DNA of 64,000 nucleotides. Origin: Deltaproteobacteria bacterium. GTDB lineage: Bacteria > Desulfobacterota > Binatia > Binatales > Binataceae. Made by a program: the position numbers and the translations under genes. Position 1 is the stretch's first letter. Each line of letters begins with the position of its first letter. The stretch is taken from positions 1 to 64,000 of the forward strand of contig JAJZAI010000010.1 in assembly GCA_021799495.1 (NCBI GenBank), given 5' to 3'. Under the pieces are notes generated by a model that saw nothing but the letters and a program-made list of their open reading frames with translations, was not told the DNA's origin and did not search any database. Below, piece after piece: positions 48,998 through 57,515 of the stretch.

Positions 48998-50548
48998 TTA
49001 CAGCGGTATGTTGCCGTGTTTGCGCGGCGGATTTTTCTCGCGCTTGTTCTCCAGCGCCTTCAGCGAAGCGATCAGCCGCGGCCGCGTGTCGCGCGGCATA
49101 ATCACCTCGTCGATATAGCCCAGCTCGGCGGCCTTGAACGGATTTGCGAAGGTCCGCCGGTATTCCTCGACCAGCCGCGCCTTTTCGGCGGCCGGATCCG
49201 CGGCTTTCTCGATCTGCCCGCGGAAAATAATGTTGACGGCGCCGTCCGGCCCCATCACCGCGATCTCCGAGGTCGGCCACGCGAAATTGAAATCGCCGCG
49301 GATGTGCTTCGACGACATCACGTCGTACGCGCCGCCATAGGCCTTGCGCGTGATCACCGTCACCTTCGGCACGGTCGCCTCGCAGAAGGCGTAGAGCAGC
49401 TTGGCGCCGTGCCGGATAATTCCGCCGAACTCCTGCGCCGTGCCCGGCAGGAATCCCGGCACGTCCACGAAGGTCACCAGCGGTATATTGAAACAATCGC
49501 AAAAGCGCACGAAGCGCGCGCCCTTGACCGACGCGTCGATATCGAGGCATCCCGCCAGATAACCCGGCTGGTTCGCGACCACGCCCACCGCGTAGCCGCC
49601 CAGATGCGCGAAACCGATCAGCATGTTCTGCGCCCAGTCGGGCTGAATCTCGAAAAAATGCCCGTCGTCCACGACCCGCGTGATCACGTCGCGCATGTCG
49701 TACGGCCTGTTCGGATTTTCCGGCACGATCGAATCGAGCGCGTCGTCGCGCCGGCCCGGATCGTCGCCGGTCGGTTTGAACGGCGGGTCCTCGACGTTGT
49801 TCGACGGCATGTAGGAGAGCAGCTCGCGAATCGTCAGCAGCGCCGCTTCGTCGTCGGGCGCCTCCAGATGGCATACGCCGGACTTCATCGAATGCGTGTC
49901 GGCGCCGCCCAGCGCCTGCATCGTGACCTCTTCGTGCGTGGTCGCCTTGATCACGTCGGGCCCCGTGATGAACATGTAGGAGGTGTCGCGTACCATCACG
50001 ATAAAGTCGGTCATCGCCGGCGAATAGACCGCGCCGCCCGCGCACGGTCCCATGATCGCCGAGATCTGCGGCACCACCCCCGACGAGAGCACGTTGCGCA
50101 GGAAAATATCGGCGTAACCGGCGAGCGAAACCACGCCCTCCTGAATCCGCGCGCCGCCCGAGTCGTTGATCCCGATCACCGGGCATCCCGACTTCGTCGC
50201 AAGGTCCATCACCTTGCAGACTTTTTCGGCGAAGGCCCCCGAAAGGCTGCCGCCGAAGACCGTGAAGTCCTGCGAAAAGACGCACACCTGCCGGCCGTCG
50301 ATCATGCCGTAGCCGGTCACGACGCCGTCACCCGGAATCTTCCGCTCGCCCATCCCGAAATCGTCGCAGCGATGCGTTTTGAATTTGTCGAGTTCGACAA
50401 ACGAACCGGGGTCGAGCAGAAAATCGATTCTTTCGCGCGCGGTCATGCGGCCGCCTTCGCGCTGGCGCTTGAGCCGCTCGGCGCCGCCGCCGCTTTCGGC
50501 CTGGCGCGTCAATTCCTGGATTCGTTCGATGTTTTCTTTTAATCCCAT
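48998..50548 (-). CDS. pccB: Propionyl-CoA carboxylase-type carboxyltransferase subunit
   Basis: A 516-aa carboxyltransferase that moves the carboxyl group from biotin to acyl-CoA. The crotonase-like N and C halves are complete: [83 protein letters not shown] and [16 protein letters not shown]. It is first of the four-gene minus-strand operon carboxyltransferase, biotin carboxylase, carrier, mutase. Together they convert propionyl-CoA towards succinyl-CoA; the epimerase gene is not here. Confidence 0.94.
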   Translation of the reverse strand: MGLKENIERIQELTRQAESGGGAERLKRQREGGRMTARERIDFLLDPGSFVELDKFKTHRCDDFGMGERKIPGDGVVTGYGMIDGRQVCVFSQDFTVFGGSLSGAFAEKVCKVMDLATKSGCPVIGINDSGGARIQEGVVSLAGYADIFLRNVLSSGVVPQISAIMGPCAGGAVYSPAMTDFIVMVRDTSYMFITGPDVIKATTHEEVTMQALGGADTHSMKSGVCHLEAPDDEAALLTIRELLSYMPSNNVEDPPFKPTGDDPGRRDDALDSIVPENPNRPYDMRDVITRVVDDGHFFEIQPDWAQNMLIGFAHLGGYAVGVVANQPGYLAGCLDIDASVKGARFVRFCDCFNIPLVTFVDVPGFLPGTAQEFGGIIRHGAKLLYAFCEATVPKVTVITRKAYGGAYDVMSSKHIRGDFNFAWPTSEIAVMGPDGAVNIIFRGQIEKAADPAAEKARLVEEYRRTFANPFKAAELGYIDEVIMPRDTRPRLIASLKALENKREKNPPRKHGNIPL

Positions 50549-50685
50549 CAGCTAAACCGTCTATCCAGCGGACCGGTGATCGCGTCAGAATATGACGCAA
50601 CCCGAAAATATATCAATTGAGCGTATGGCGGCGAAACCCGTCCGCGCCGCTCGCCGCGCTGCGGATTTACCGGTATTTGAGGAGC

Positions 50686-51219
50686 ATGAACGACACCCTG
50701 AACAAGATTTTCGTCGCCTGCGGATGGCTCGCCGCGGGCGCAATCGGTATCCTCAGCACCGCTTATGTCGCCAGCGGCCCAGAAGGCGGCTACGCCAAAT
50801 ATTATGTCATCCCGATGATGTTCATCGTGCTGGCCTTCGGCATCTATCGCATCAGCCGGCTCTGCGCGCTTGCCGCGCTGATTGTTTTCGCCGGGTCTCG
50901 CTTCCTATTTTATTCCGCCGCGGTCAGCCGGCAGCATTCCGCTGTGGCCAGCCAGTCGCATTCCGCCGCGGTCAGCCGGCAGCATTCCGCTGTGGCCAGC
51001 CAGTCGCATTCCGCCGCGGTCAGCCAGCCTCATCCTGATGTGGCCAGCCAGCCTCATCCCGCTGCGGTCAGCCAGCAGCAGGCGCGCGAAGGTGATGTCG
51101 TGATCGGTTTCTGGATTTCCTCCGTCTCCCTGAGTCTGCTTCTGATGCTTGGCGCGGTTGGAACCGTCGCATGGCATGCGCGCCACCCCGAAGCCTCGGC
51201 TCCGACGTTTGAGTCCTAG
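50686..51219 (+). CDS. Membrane protein with an eight-residue tandem repeat loop
   Basis: Not recognised. The 177-aa protein starts at ATG 50686 behind GAGGAG. It has hydrophobic segments at about 9-28, 39-56 and 60-75 and a last one at about 138-160. Between them lies a loop of seven 8-residue units (SAAVSRQH/SAVASQSH type, about residues 76-131). Ser/His/Gln-rich repeats of this kind are unusual among its neighbours. The 24-bp repeats stay in frame, arguing that the gene is translated. Confidence 0.6.
   Translation: MNDTLNKIFVACGWLAAGAIGILSTAYVASGPEGGYAKYYVIPMMFIVLAFGIYRISRLCALAALIVFAGSRFLFYSAAVSRQHSAVASQSHSAAVSRQHSAVASQSHSAAVSQPHPDVASQPHPAAVSQQQAREGDVVIGFWISSVSLSLLLMLGAVGTVAWHARHPEASAPTFES
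50912..51079 (+). repeat. 24-bp coding minisatellite, seven units
   Basis: Seven units of 24 bp. Units 1-2 (50912-50959) and 3-4 (50960-51007) are identical 48-bp blocks; units 5-7 are diverged and the last is one base short of a full match. Two alternating unit types, ATTCCGCCGCGGTCAGCC and ATTCCGCTGTGGCCAGCC, suggest a 24-bp duplication followed by a 48-bp duplication. Confidence 0.9.
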
Positions 51220-51418
51220 AAAAGCTCTGCAAAAGGTCCATCCCGTCATTCTTGTATGTTGGGTTTGTTAAAGAAGAAAGCAACGGGACGGGAGACCGTC
51301 GTCATTCGCGGTCGCAGGAAGCCGGCGTTCAGCAAGGTTCCCCGTCCGGCGCCGCAAGGGGCGAGGCAACCCGCACAGTCGCCCGGGCCAGGCGAGTCCG
51401 CATCGTGCGCAAAAATGG

Positions 51419-52089
51419 ATGAAGCCCCAGCGGGTGGCGCGGCTGATGTGCGCGGCCGAGCTGCGCGGCGTGAGCCGGCGCAGTTGGATAACCACCACGG
51501 TGCGCGATCGTCACGCGCGCCCTGCGCTCGATCTGGCCGAGCGCGACTTCGCCGCCGCGGCGCCCAATCGGCTGTGGGTCGCCGACATCGCCTACATCCC
51601 GACCTGGGCGGGCTTCCTCTACTTGGCCGTGGTTCTCGACGCGTTCAGCCGCAGGATTGTCGGCTGGGCGATGGATACCAATCTCAGGACCGAGCTGGCG
51701 CCAAAGGCGCTCGACATGGCGCTCGGCCAACGACGCCCGGCCGGCGTGATTCATCATTCCGGCCAGGGCGGCCAATACACTTCAATTGCCTTTGGCAAGC
51801 GCTGCGCGCAGGCCGGAGTCCGGCCCTCGCTGGGTTAGGTCGGCGACTGCTCTTCGACAACGCCATGTGCGAGAGTTTCTTCGCCACCGTGGAATGCGAG
51901 CTGCTCAGCCGCCGGTGCTTCAAGACCCGGGCCGAGGCGCGGATGGCCGTCTTCGATTTCATCGAGGGCTGGTACAACCCCCATCGCCGCCACTCCGCCC
52001 TCAACTATCGCTCGCCCATCAACTACGAAAGGAGCCATTCAGCGCAGGCTCATTACCGCAGCCCAACACCGTCTACCGAAACGGGTTAA
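51419..52089 (+). pseudogene. Dead IS3-family transposase OrfB (rve integrase core)
   Basis: Readable as two frames. 51419-51838 has RVARLMCAAELRGVSRR and NRLWVADIAYIPTWAGFLYL (the first catalytic Asp), then stops at TAG after RPSLG. The second frame continues DNAMCESFFATVECELLSRR (catalytic Glu) to FIEGWYNPHRRHSALNYRSP and ends at TAA 52089. The middle catalytic site HSDQG reads HSGQG, so the Asp is gone as well. The N-terminal part is missing. Inactive relic. Confidence 0.85.
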
Positions 52090-52098
52090 CTCCAACAT

Positions 52099-52230
52099 CA
52101 CGAGCTGCCCAACTTCTGCCCGCGCGATTTCGGCCAGCTCAGCTATCAGGCGCGCCGCGCGCTGTGGCGCATGCGCCGACGCCCACCTCTGGTGCGGTCC
52201 TTCTGGCGGCAAGCAAGTCTGTCACTATGA
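52099..52230 (+). pseudogene. C-terminal fragment of an IS630-like transposase
   Basis: This 43-codon open stretch reads ELPNFCPRDFGQLSYQARRA, then LWRMRRRPPLVRSFW, and ends at TGA. It resembles the extreme C terminus of IS630/Tc1-mariner-like transposases. It directly abuts the end of the IS3 relic. The remainder of the gene is absent. Confidence 0.45.
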
Positions 52231-52347
52231 TATGCAGGCCTCAATAAGCTGAGGAACGCCTAACAAGTCGGCGACCCGTCGAATCGCGTTCACGATATCG
52301 GTCGTCGAGTAGTCGGTCAGGCGATCCAGTTCGAATTTAAAAGACAT
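52225..52347 (-). pseudogene. N-terminal fragment of a homing-endonuclease-associated repeat protein
   Basis: The 40-aa frame begins MSFKFELDRLTDYSTTDIVN and ends after LLGVPQLIEA. This resembles the first repeat of homing endonuclease-associated repeat (HNH-linked) proteins, which usually continue for well over 100 residues. It overlaps the IS630 fragment by a few bases, so an insertion or deletion probably cut it. Confidence 0.4.
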
Positions 52348-52616
52348 CGGGTTGCCGCGAAAAGAATGGTAGCGTAGCGATGTGCAACGCAGGATACTAC
52401 GAATCGCGTGATGCACAAAACCACGAAGAACAGGGACGGCAAGGAAAAAACGTGGGCATCCGCCACGCATAGTGGATTGAGATGATTGTTCTTTTCCACC
52501 ACCCGCCAGAAAGCAGGCGCCATACGTGAACGCCACGACACCGCCGGGAGGAGAAAGGGGCTATCGGATAGAAATCGGTCGTTCATCTCGAAGTCGCGGA
52601 CAGCGATGCTGCCGGA
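52348..52616. other. Accessory-region gap, no gene recognised
   Basis: Locally A+T-richer than the flanks. Open frames here are short and resemble no family I know. Likely decayed mobile-element DNA between the homing-endonuclease fragment and the recombinase tail. Confidence 0.4.
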
Positions 52617-53042
52617 ATGCCCCGACTGCGCGTTCGCTTGGGCGTTCTGTCCGACGATCTTTACATCGAACCGGAGACGCGGCCTCGCATCGGTCGGCCG
52701 CCGAAGCACCACGTTGAGACATGGACCGTCACGGACGATTGGCCCGAGCACGTCCCGGTCGCGCAAGCCGACGCTGCGCGTGCCGTCGCAATGCTGGAGA
52801 CATCAAGCCAGCAATCCACCATGCGGCAAATGGTCCAGCGATTCGCCAGGACGGCGCGCGAGCGGATCAGGATCGAGGGCGGCGGCTACCGCCGCGATCG
52901 TCTCCGCGCGATTGTTCAGCGCGTCGAGGTCTCGGACCGCAAGCTGTGCATCATCGGCTCGAAAAGAAATCTGCTTCAGACGCTGGCCGCAGCCGGCGGC
53001 GTAAAACCGGCTACTCTCGGCGTTCGCAGTTCTGTTCTGAAG
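52617..53042 (+). pseudogene. C-terminal remnant of a site-specific (large serine-type) recombinase beside tRNA-Ser
   Basis: The frame reads TMRQMVQRFARTARERIRIE, then RRDRLRAIVQRVEVSDRKLC and IIGSKRNLLQTL, ending with VRSSVLKWRRGRDSNPRYR that runs into the antisense of the tRNA gene. This is the pattern of the last approximately 120 residues of recombinases found next to tRNA genes in rhizobial-type islands. The catalytic N-terminal domain is missing, so it is a relic. The identification rests on memory of the family. Confidence 0.5.
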
Positions 53043-53134
<92 letters not shown>

Positions 53135-53483
53135 GCAGCGCCGATTTTGCGAGCGATTCCACGGGCTTGCGCCCGATCACTATGTCTGCACCCTAGGGTC
53201 TGAATCCATCGTTTTCCCGCATTTTTGCCGAGTAAGCCGCGCCGCCGCCAACGATTGACAATCACCGAGACGATGGACAGTGGAATGGCCCATCTGACGA
53301 GCAGCGTGGAGCGGACTCAACCCCTTCAAAAGAAGCAATCTGACATAACCGTGGCGGCGCTGGTAGAGGCGCCGCTCCCGGAATCGCGTGCGCCGAAGCG
53401 CGTCAAGTTGCGCGCCACGATAATGACGGCCGCGCGGACGGTCACGCCATGCGACCGCATCCGCGCGATTTTACGCGCTTGAT
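53135..53483. other. Intergenic stretch of about 350 bp
   Basis: Between tRNA-Ser and the MBL-fold gene. An 85-codon frame (53225-53482) is open but has no recognisable domain or clear ribosome site, and I do not call it. Presumably holds the tRNA promoter and flanking spacer. Confidence 0.4.
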
Positions 53484-54461
53484 TCAGGCGCCGGCGCGCC
53501 GATTCCGGCGCAGTTCCGCCATCAGGCTGAACAACTCCGCGATCGGCGGCATCGGCGCCGCGCCTCCGGAAAACTCGCGATAGAGCGTGGCCACGTTCAC
53601 AACGATACGTTCGGCGTCGCCCCACGACTCGTAGTCGGCAAGCGAAATATCGCGCGCGGCGTCCGCGGCCGGCATCCCGGCGTCGAAGCGCCGACGCGCT
53701 TCGCGCTCGATGTACTCCAAATATCCTTTAACGGCCGCGACTCCGCGCTTGTCGGTAATCGGGCCGTGGCCGGGAACGACGGTTTCGAGATCGAGGTCGA
53801 GCATCAACTGGCAGGCCTTGATCCAGTTGCGAATCGGACCGGCCCAGATGATCGGATGGCCGCCGACGAACAGGATATCGCCGGTATAGACCACTCGATC
53901 GGCCGGAACGTAAGCGAGGACGTCTCCGCGCGTATGAGCGGGCCCAACCTCGATCAGACGCACCGTCTTGTCGCCGACGGGCACGTCTAGTTCTCCGCCG
54001 AAAGTTCGCGTCGGCATCGCGACGCTGATTCCCTCGAAATCGAAGGGGGCGAAAATTTCGGCGAAGAATTTTCCCGCCTCGCCCATCGCGGCGGCGTTGC
54101 GCTTGAAATTCGCGAGCCGGTCCGCGCCGCCATCATGCCGCATCTCCTCGTCGCAGGCGCGCGACGCGATTATTTCGGCCCCGGCGACCAATTCGTTCCC
54201 AAAAATGTGATCGCCGTTGGAATGCGTGTTGACCAGCGTGCCGATTTGCGCCGCCGCCTCCGGTTCGGCGCGCCGCATCGCCTCAAGCATCTCGCGGGTG
54301 AGCTTCAGGTCGAATAGCGTATCGACCAGCAGCGACTCGCCCGCCGAGACAACCAGTCCCGCGTTGCTCCATCCCCACGACCCGTCGGGCTGAAGATAGG
54401 CGTAGCACCCGTCGCCAAGGTCATGCAGTCCTTTGCTGTACGTCCATGCGCGCGCGCTCAT
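53484..54461 (-). CDS. Metallo-beta-lactamase-fold hydrolase
   Basis: A 325-aa MBL-fold protein. The start is 54461 (MSARAWTYS), with GGAGGG upstream. The metal motif is TLVNTHSNGDHIFGN (HSNGDH in place of HxHxDH), followed by VGPAHTRGDVLAY, YTGDILFVGGHPII and VPGHGPITD near residue 230. This sub-group includes quinoprotein relay-like and arylsulfatase-like hydrolases; the substrate cannot be inferred. It lies 100 bp downstream of the GH15 gene, same strand. Confidence 0.88.
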   Translation of the reverse strand: MSARAWTYSKGLHDLGDGCYAYLQPDGSWGWSNAGLVVSAGESLLVDTLFDLKLTREMLEAMRRAEPEAAAQIGTLVNTHSNGDHIFGNELVAGAEIIASRACDEEMRHDGGADRLANFKRNAAAMGEAGKFFAEIFAPFDFEGISVAMPTRTFGGELDVPVGDKTVRLIEVGPAHTRGDVLAYVPADRVVYTGDILFVGGHPIIWAGPIRNWIKACQLMLDLDLETVVPGHGPITDKRGVAAVKGYLEYIEREARRRFDAGMPAADAARDISLADYESWGDAERIVVNVATLYREFSGGAAPMPPIAELFSLMAELRRNRRAGA

Positions 54462-54561
54462 CGATGACCCTCCATTGGCGGCCGGATGCGGTCCGCTCCG
54501 CACAGATAGCATCGGCCCGCCGTTCCCGCCAGAACGGATCGCGCGGCGCCGGCAGCGGCGG

Positions 54562-56364
54562 TCAGTGGCGCGAACGTTCGTGCGCCGGACCGACCTCGCG
54601 GCTGAGATTGTGCGCGGTGTTGATCAAAAAAACATGAGTGAAAGCTTGCGGGAAATTTCCGAGCATCCGGCGCGCCCGCGGATCGTACTCCTCTGAAATA
54701 AGCCCGACGTCGTTGCAGAGTTCGAGCAGCCGCTCGAAAATCCGCCGCGCCTCTTCCATCCTGCCCATCATCGCCAGATTGTCGGCGAGCCAAAACGTGC
54801 ACGGCAGGAACACTCCTTCGCCGGGAGGGAGGCCGTCCACTCCCGACGCCGAGGTTTTGTAGCGTTTGACAAATCCCTGATCGGTCAAATCCCGCTGAAT
54901 CGCCGCGACCGTGCCGACGATTCGCGGATCGTTGGCCGGCAAAAAACCGACCAGCGGCATGATCATCACCGACGCATCGAGCGCGTCGGCGCCGTACGAC
55001 TGAACGAAGGCGTTGAGCTGGGGATTGAACGCCTGACGGCAGATATCTTCATGAATCTGGCTGCGCAGCGTGCGCCATCGTTCGATCGGACCCGCGAATC
55101 CATGCCGTTCGACGCCTTTGATCGCGCGATCGACGGCGACCCACGCCATCACCTTGGAATGGGTGAAATGGCGCCGCGGGCCGCGCACCTCCCAGATTCC
55201 TTCGTCGGGCTGCCGCCAGTTCTGATCGACGAAATCGACCATCACGTTCAGGATCTGCCATGCGTCCTCGCCCGGCTCCATCCCGGCCTGCAGGGCGACG
55301 TGAAACACGTCGATCACTTCGCCATAGACGTCGAGTTGGAATTGTTCGTGGGCGGCGTTGCCGATTCTTACCGGCCGGCTTCCTTCGTATCCCGGCAGCC
55401 ACGACGCCTCAAATTCCGTGAGCCGCCGCTCGCCGGCGATCCCGTACATGATTTGGGTTTGGCCGGGCTGGCCGGCGACCGCGCGCACCAGCCATTCGCG
55501 CCACGCCGCCGCTTCCTCGTGATAACCCGAACTCAGCATCGCGTAGAGCGTGAAGGTGGCGTCGCGCAGCCAGCAATAGCGGTAGTCCCAGTTCCGGGCG
55601 CCGCCAATCCATTCCGGCAGCGACGTCGTCGGCGCCGCGACGATCCCGCCCGTGGGCGCGTAAGTTAGCGCTTTCAGAGTTATCAACGAGCGCAACACCT
55701 GCGACCGGTAAGGTCCGGCGCAGCGCGCGCGTCCGGACCACTCCATCCACCACGCTTCAGTCTCGTCGAGCGCCCTGATCGGATGGCGCGTGCCCGGTTC
55801 GGCGTGATGCGACGGATACCAGGTGAGGGTGAAGGGAATTCGCTCGCCCTCCGCGATATGGAAATCGGCGACCGTCCGGAAATTTTCGCCGCGCATCCGC
55901 ACTCCTGTGCGCAACTGGAGCGCGTCCGGACCGGCGCCGGCGCTCAGACCGTAATCGCGCCTGCCAACCCACGGCACCACCCGCCCGTAGTCGAACCGAA
56001 ACGCGGCGTCCATCGCCATCGGCACCCGGCCGCGCCGTCCCTCGACGATGCGCACAACGTCCGCGCGATCTTCGCGTTTTTCGATCGGCATGAAATCGAT
56101 TAAGGCGACGCGCTCGCCGCCGGGCATCTCGAATTCGGTTTCGAGCACGAGCGTGTCGCCGCGATACGCTCGGCGCACGGATTTCGCCGGCGCCGCGGGC
56201 GCGATTTTCCAGCAACCGTGTTCGGGCCCGCCCAGCAACGCCGCGAAGCAGGCGGCTGAATCGAAACGCGGCATGCAGAGCCAATCGATCGAGCCGTCCC
56301 GGCCGACCAATGCGGCCGTGCCGGTGTTGCCAATCAGCGCGTAATCCTCGATCCGTTGCGGCAT
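54562..56364 (-). CDS. Glycoside hydrolase family 15 protein (glucoamylase/trehalase-like)
   Basis: A 600-aa protein. The start is 56364 (MPQRIEDYALIGN). The N-terminal domain begins YALIGNTGTAALVGRDGSID, followed by an (alpha/alpha)6 barrel with ARNWDYRYCWLRDATFTLYA (catalytic Glu/Asp region), IWEVRGPRRHFTHSKVMAWV and GEGVFLPCTFWLADNLAMMG. No signal peptide, so it is cytoplasmic, as is typical of GH15 proteins cleaving trehalose or alpha-glucans. The exact substrate is uncertain. Confidence 0.92.
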   Translation of the reverse strand: MPQRIEDYALIGNTGTAALVGRDGSIDWLCMPRFDSAACFAALLGGPEHGCWKIAPAAPAKSVRRAYRGDTLVLETEFEMPGGERVALIDFMPIEKREDRADVVRIVEGRRGRVPMAMDAAFRFDYGRVVPWVGRRDYGLSAGAGPDALQLRTGVRMRGENFRTVADFHIAEGERIPFTLTWYPSHHAEPGTRHPIRALDETEAWWMEWSGRARCAGPYRSQVLRSLITLKALTYAPTGGIVAAPTTSLPEWIGGARNWDYRYCWLRDATFTLYAMLSSGYHEEAAAWREWLVRAVAGQPGQTQIMYGIAGERRLTEFEASWLPGYEGSRPVRIGNAAHEQFQLDVYGEVIDVFHVALQAGMEPGEDAWQILNVMVDFVDQNWRQPDEGIWEVRGPRRHFTHSKVMAWVAVDRAIKGVERHGFAGPIERWRTLRSQIHEDICRQAFNPQLNAFVQSYGADALDASVMIMPLVGFLPANDPRIVGTVAAIQRDLTDQGFVKRYKTSASGVDGLPPGEGVFLPCTFWLADNLAMMGRMEEARRIFERLLELCNDVGLISEEYDPRARRMLGNFPQAFTHVFLINTAHNLSREVGPAHERSRH

Positions 56365-56536
56365 CAAACACCTCGCCCGGCGCGAATCCGCCGTCAATCG
56401 TCAACTATACCGTTTTGGCGGAGCCGAGCACGCCGCCGATCTCCGGCGCGCTCCGTGCATTTGCGCGGTGGATGCGGTATCAAAGGCGTGGAACCGGAAG
56501 CACCGGCTTATTCGACTTGTCGCGGGAGAATTCGGC

Positions 56537-57361
56537 ATGGGACGGCTGGACGGAAAAATCGCGCTAATCGTGGGTGGCGGTGCCGACGGTCCGCCGAATA
56601 GCGGCGAAAAGCTCTCGATCGGCAACGGCCGCGCCACCGCGATCATGTGCGCCCGCGAAGGCGCCGCCGTGATGGCCGCGGACCTGAAACTCGACCTTGC
56701 CCGCGAGACCGCCGACGCGATTCGCGCCGAGGGCGGCGCAGCCGAGGCGATTGCCTGCGACGTGAGCCGCGAAGAGGACTGCCGTCGCATCGTGGACGCG
56801 ACCGTGCGCAAATTCGGCCGCCTGAACCTGATGGTCAACAATGTCGGAATCGCGCTCGGCGGCGCGTTGCTGCGCACGGCCACCGATCAGTTCGACAAGA
56901 TGTACACGGTCAATCTGCGCAGCCAATTCCTTACGATGCGCTATGCCGTGCCGGAAATGACCAAGGCTGGTGGCGGCGCGATCGTGAATGTTTCGTCGCT
57001 TTCCGCCGTGATCGCCGGCGCCGGAATCGCGTATGAAGCCACCAAGGCCGCCTTGCTGGGCCTGTCGCGCTCGGTCGCCGTCCGCTACGCCCGCGACGGC
57101 GTGCGCGTCAACACGATTCTGCCGGGGTTGATCAACTCCTCGATGGTGCGGCGGGAGATCGGCGACCGCGAAGCGCGCGTCGCCCCGCGCATCCCGATGG
57201 GGCGGCAGGGCACGCCATGGGAAATCGCCAAAGCGATCGTCTTCCTGCTCTCCGATGACGCATCGTATATCACCGGAACCGAATTGATCGTCGATGGCGG
57301 CTTGCGGGCGGGCGAAGGCGTGCGCCGCCGCGAGGATCGCAACCCCGCCACGGGAGGGTGA
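56537..57361 (+). CDS. Short-chain dehydrogenase/reductase with extended glycine-rich loop
   Basis: A 274-aa SDR; ATG 56537 (MGRLDGKIALIVGGG) follows GGGAGA. The catalytic Ser and YxxxK are in NVSSLSAVIAGAGIAYEATK near residue 160, and SDR landmarks NNVGIA and ITGTELIVDGG are present. Unusually, the cofactor loop GGG...GxG is lengthened by roughly ten residues (GGADGPPNSGEKLSIGNGRA). It is first of a tightly coupled operon: the next ATG is one base after its TGA. Confidence 0.9.
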   Translation: MGRLDGKIALIVGGGADGPPNSGEKLSIGNGRATAIMCAREGAAVMAADLKLDLARETADAIRAEGGAAEAIACDVSREEDCRRIVDATVRKFGRLNLMVNNVGIALGGALLRTATDQFDKMYTVNLRSQFLTMRYAVPEMTKAGGGAIVNVSSLSAVIAGAGIAYEATKAALLGLSRSVAVRYARDGVRVNTILPGLINSSMVRREIGDREARVAPRIPMGRQGTPWEIAKAIVFLLSDDASYITGTELIVDGGLRAGEGVRRREDRNPATGG

Positions 57362-57362
57362 G

Positions 57363-57515
57363 ATGAAGCTCTTTACCTTCGCGACCAGCCCGTACGCGCG
57401 CAACGGCTTTGTCGATCTGGTAACGCGCGAATTCAAGGCGTACAAAATGATGTTTCCGCCGCACGCATCCCAGGATATAGAATTTTTCATGGATGATACG
57501 GAGGTACCTGGATAA
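57363..57515 (+). CDS. Unrecognised 50-aa protein between the SDR and the selenoprotein
   Basis: Starts at ATG 57363 with GGGAGGG just upstream (inside the SDR end) and ends at a TAA whose last A is the first base of the selenoprotein ATG. The sequence begins MKLFTFATSPYARNGFVDLV, has an aromatic-rich middle (EFKAYKMMFPP) and ends with a DIEFFMDDTEVPG tail; it contains no Cys. The first residues vaguely recall the start of glutathione S-transferase-like proteins, but it is far too short. The operon position suggests a partner subunit or coupling peptide. Confidence 0.65.
   Translation: MKLFTFATSPYARNGFVDLVTREFKAYKMMFPPHASQDIEFFMDDTEVPG

Noticed and set aside
45167-49101. Two very long plus-strand ORFs (657 and 690 aa)
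   Set aside because: Antisense of the mutase and biotin carboxylase genes, both of which have complete motifs.
50912-51079. CRISPR-like array
   Set aside because: Units are contiguous 24-bp tandem repeats with no spacers and lie in frame inside an ORF.
53225-53482. 85-aa ORF downstream of tRNA-Ser
   Set aside because: No ribosome site, no domain and basic low-complexity composition; not distinguishable from chance.
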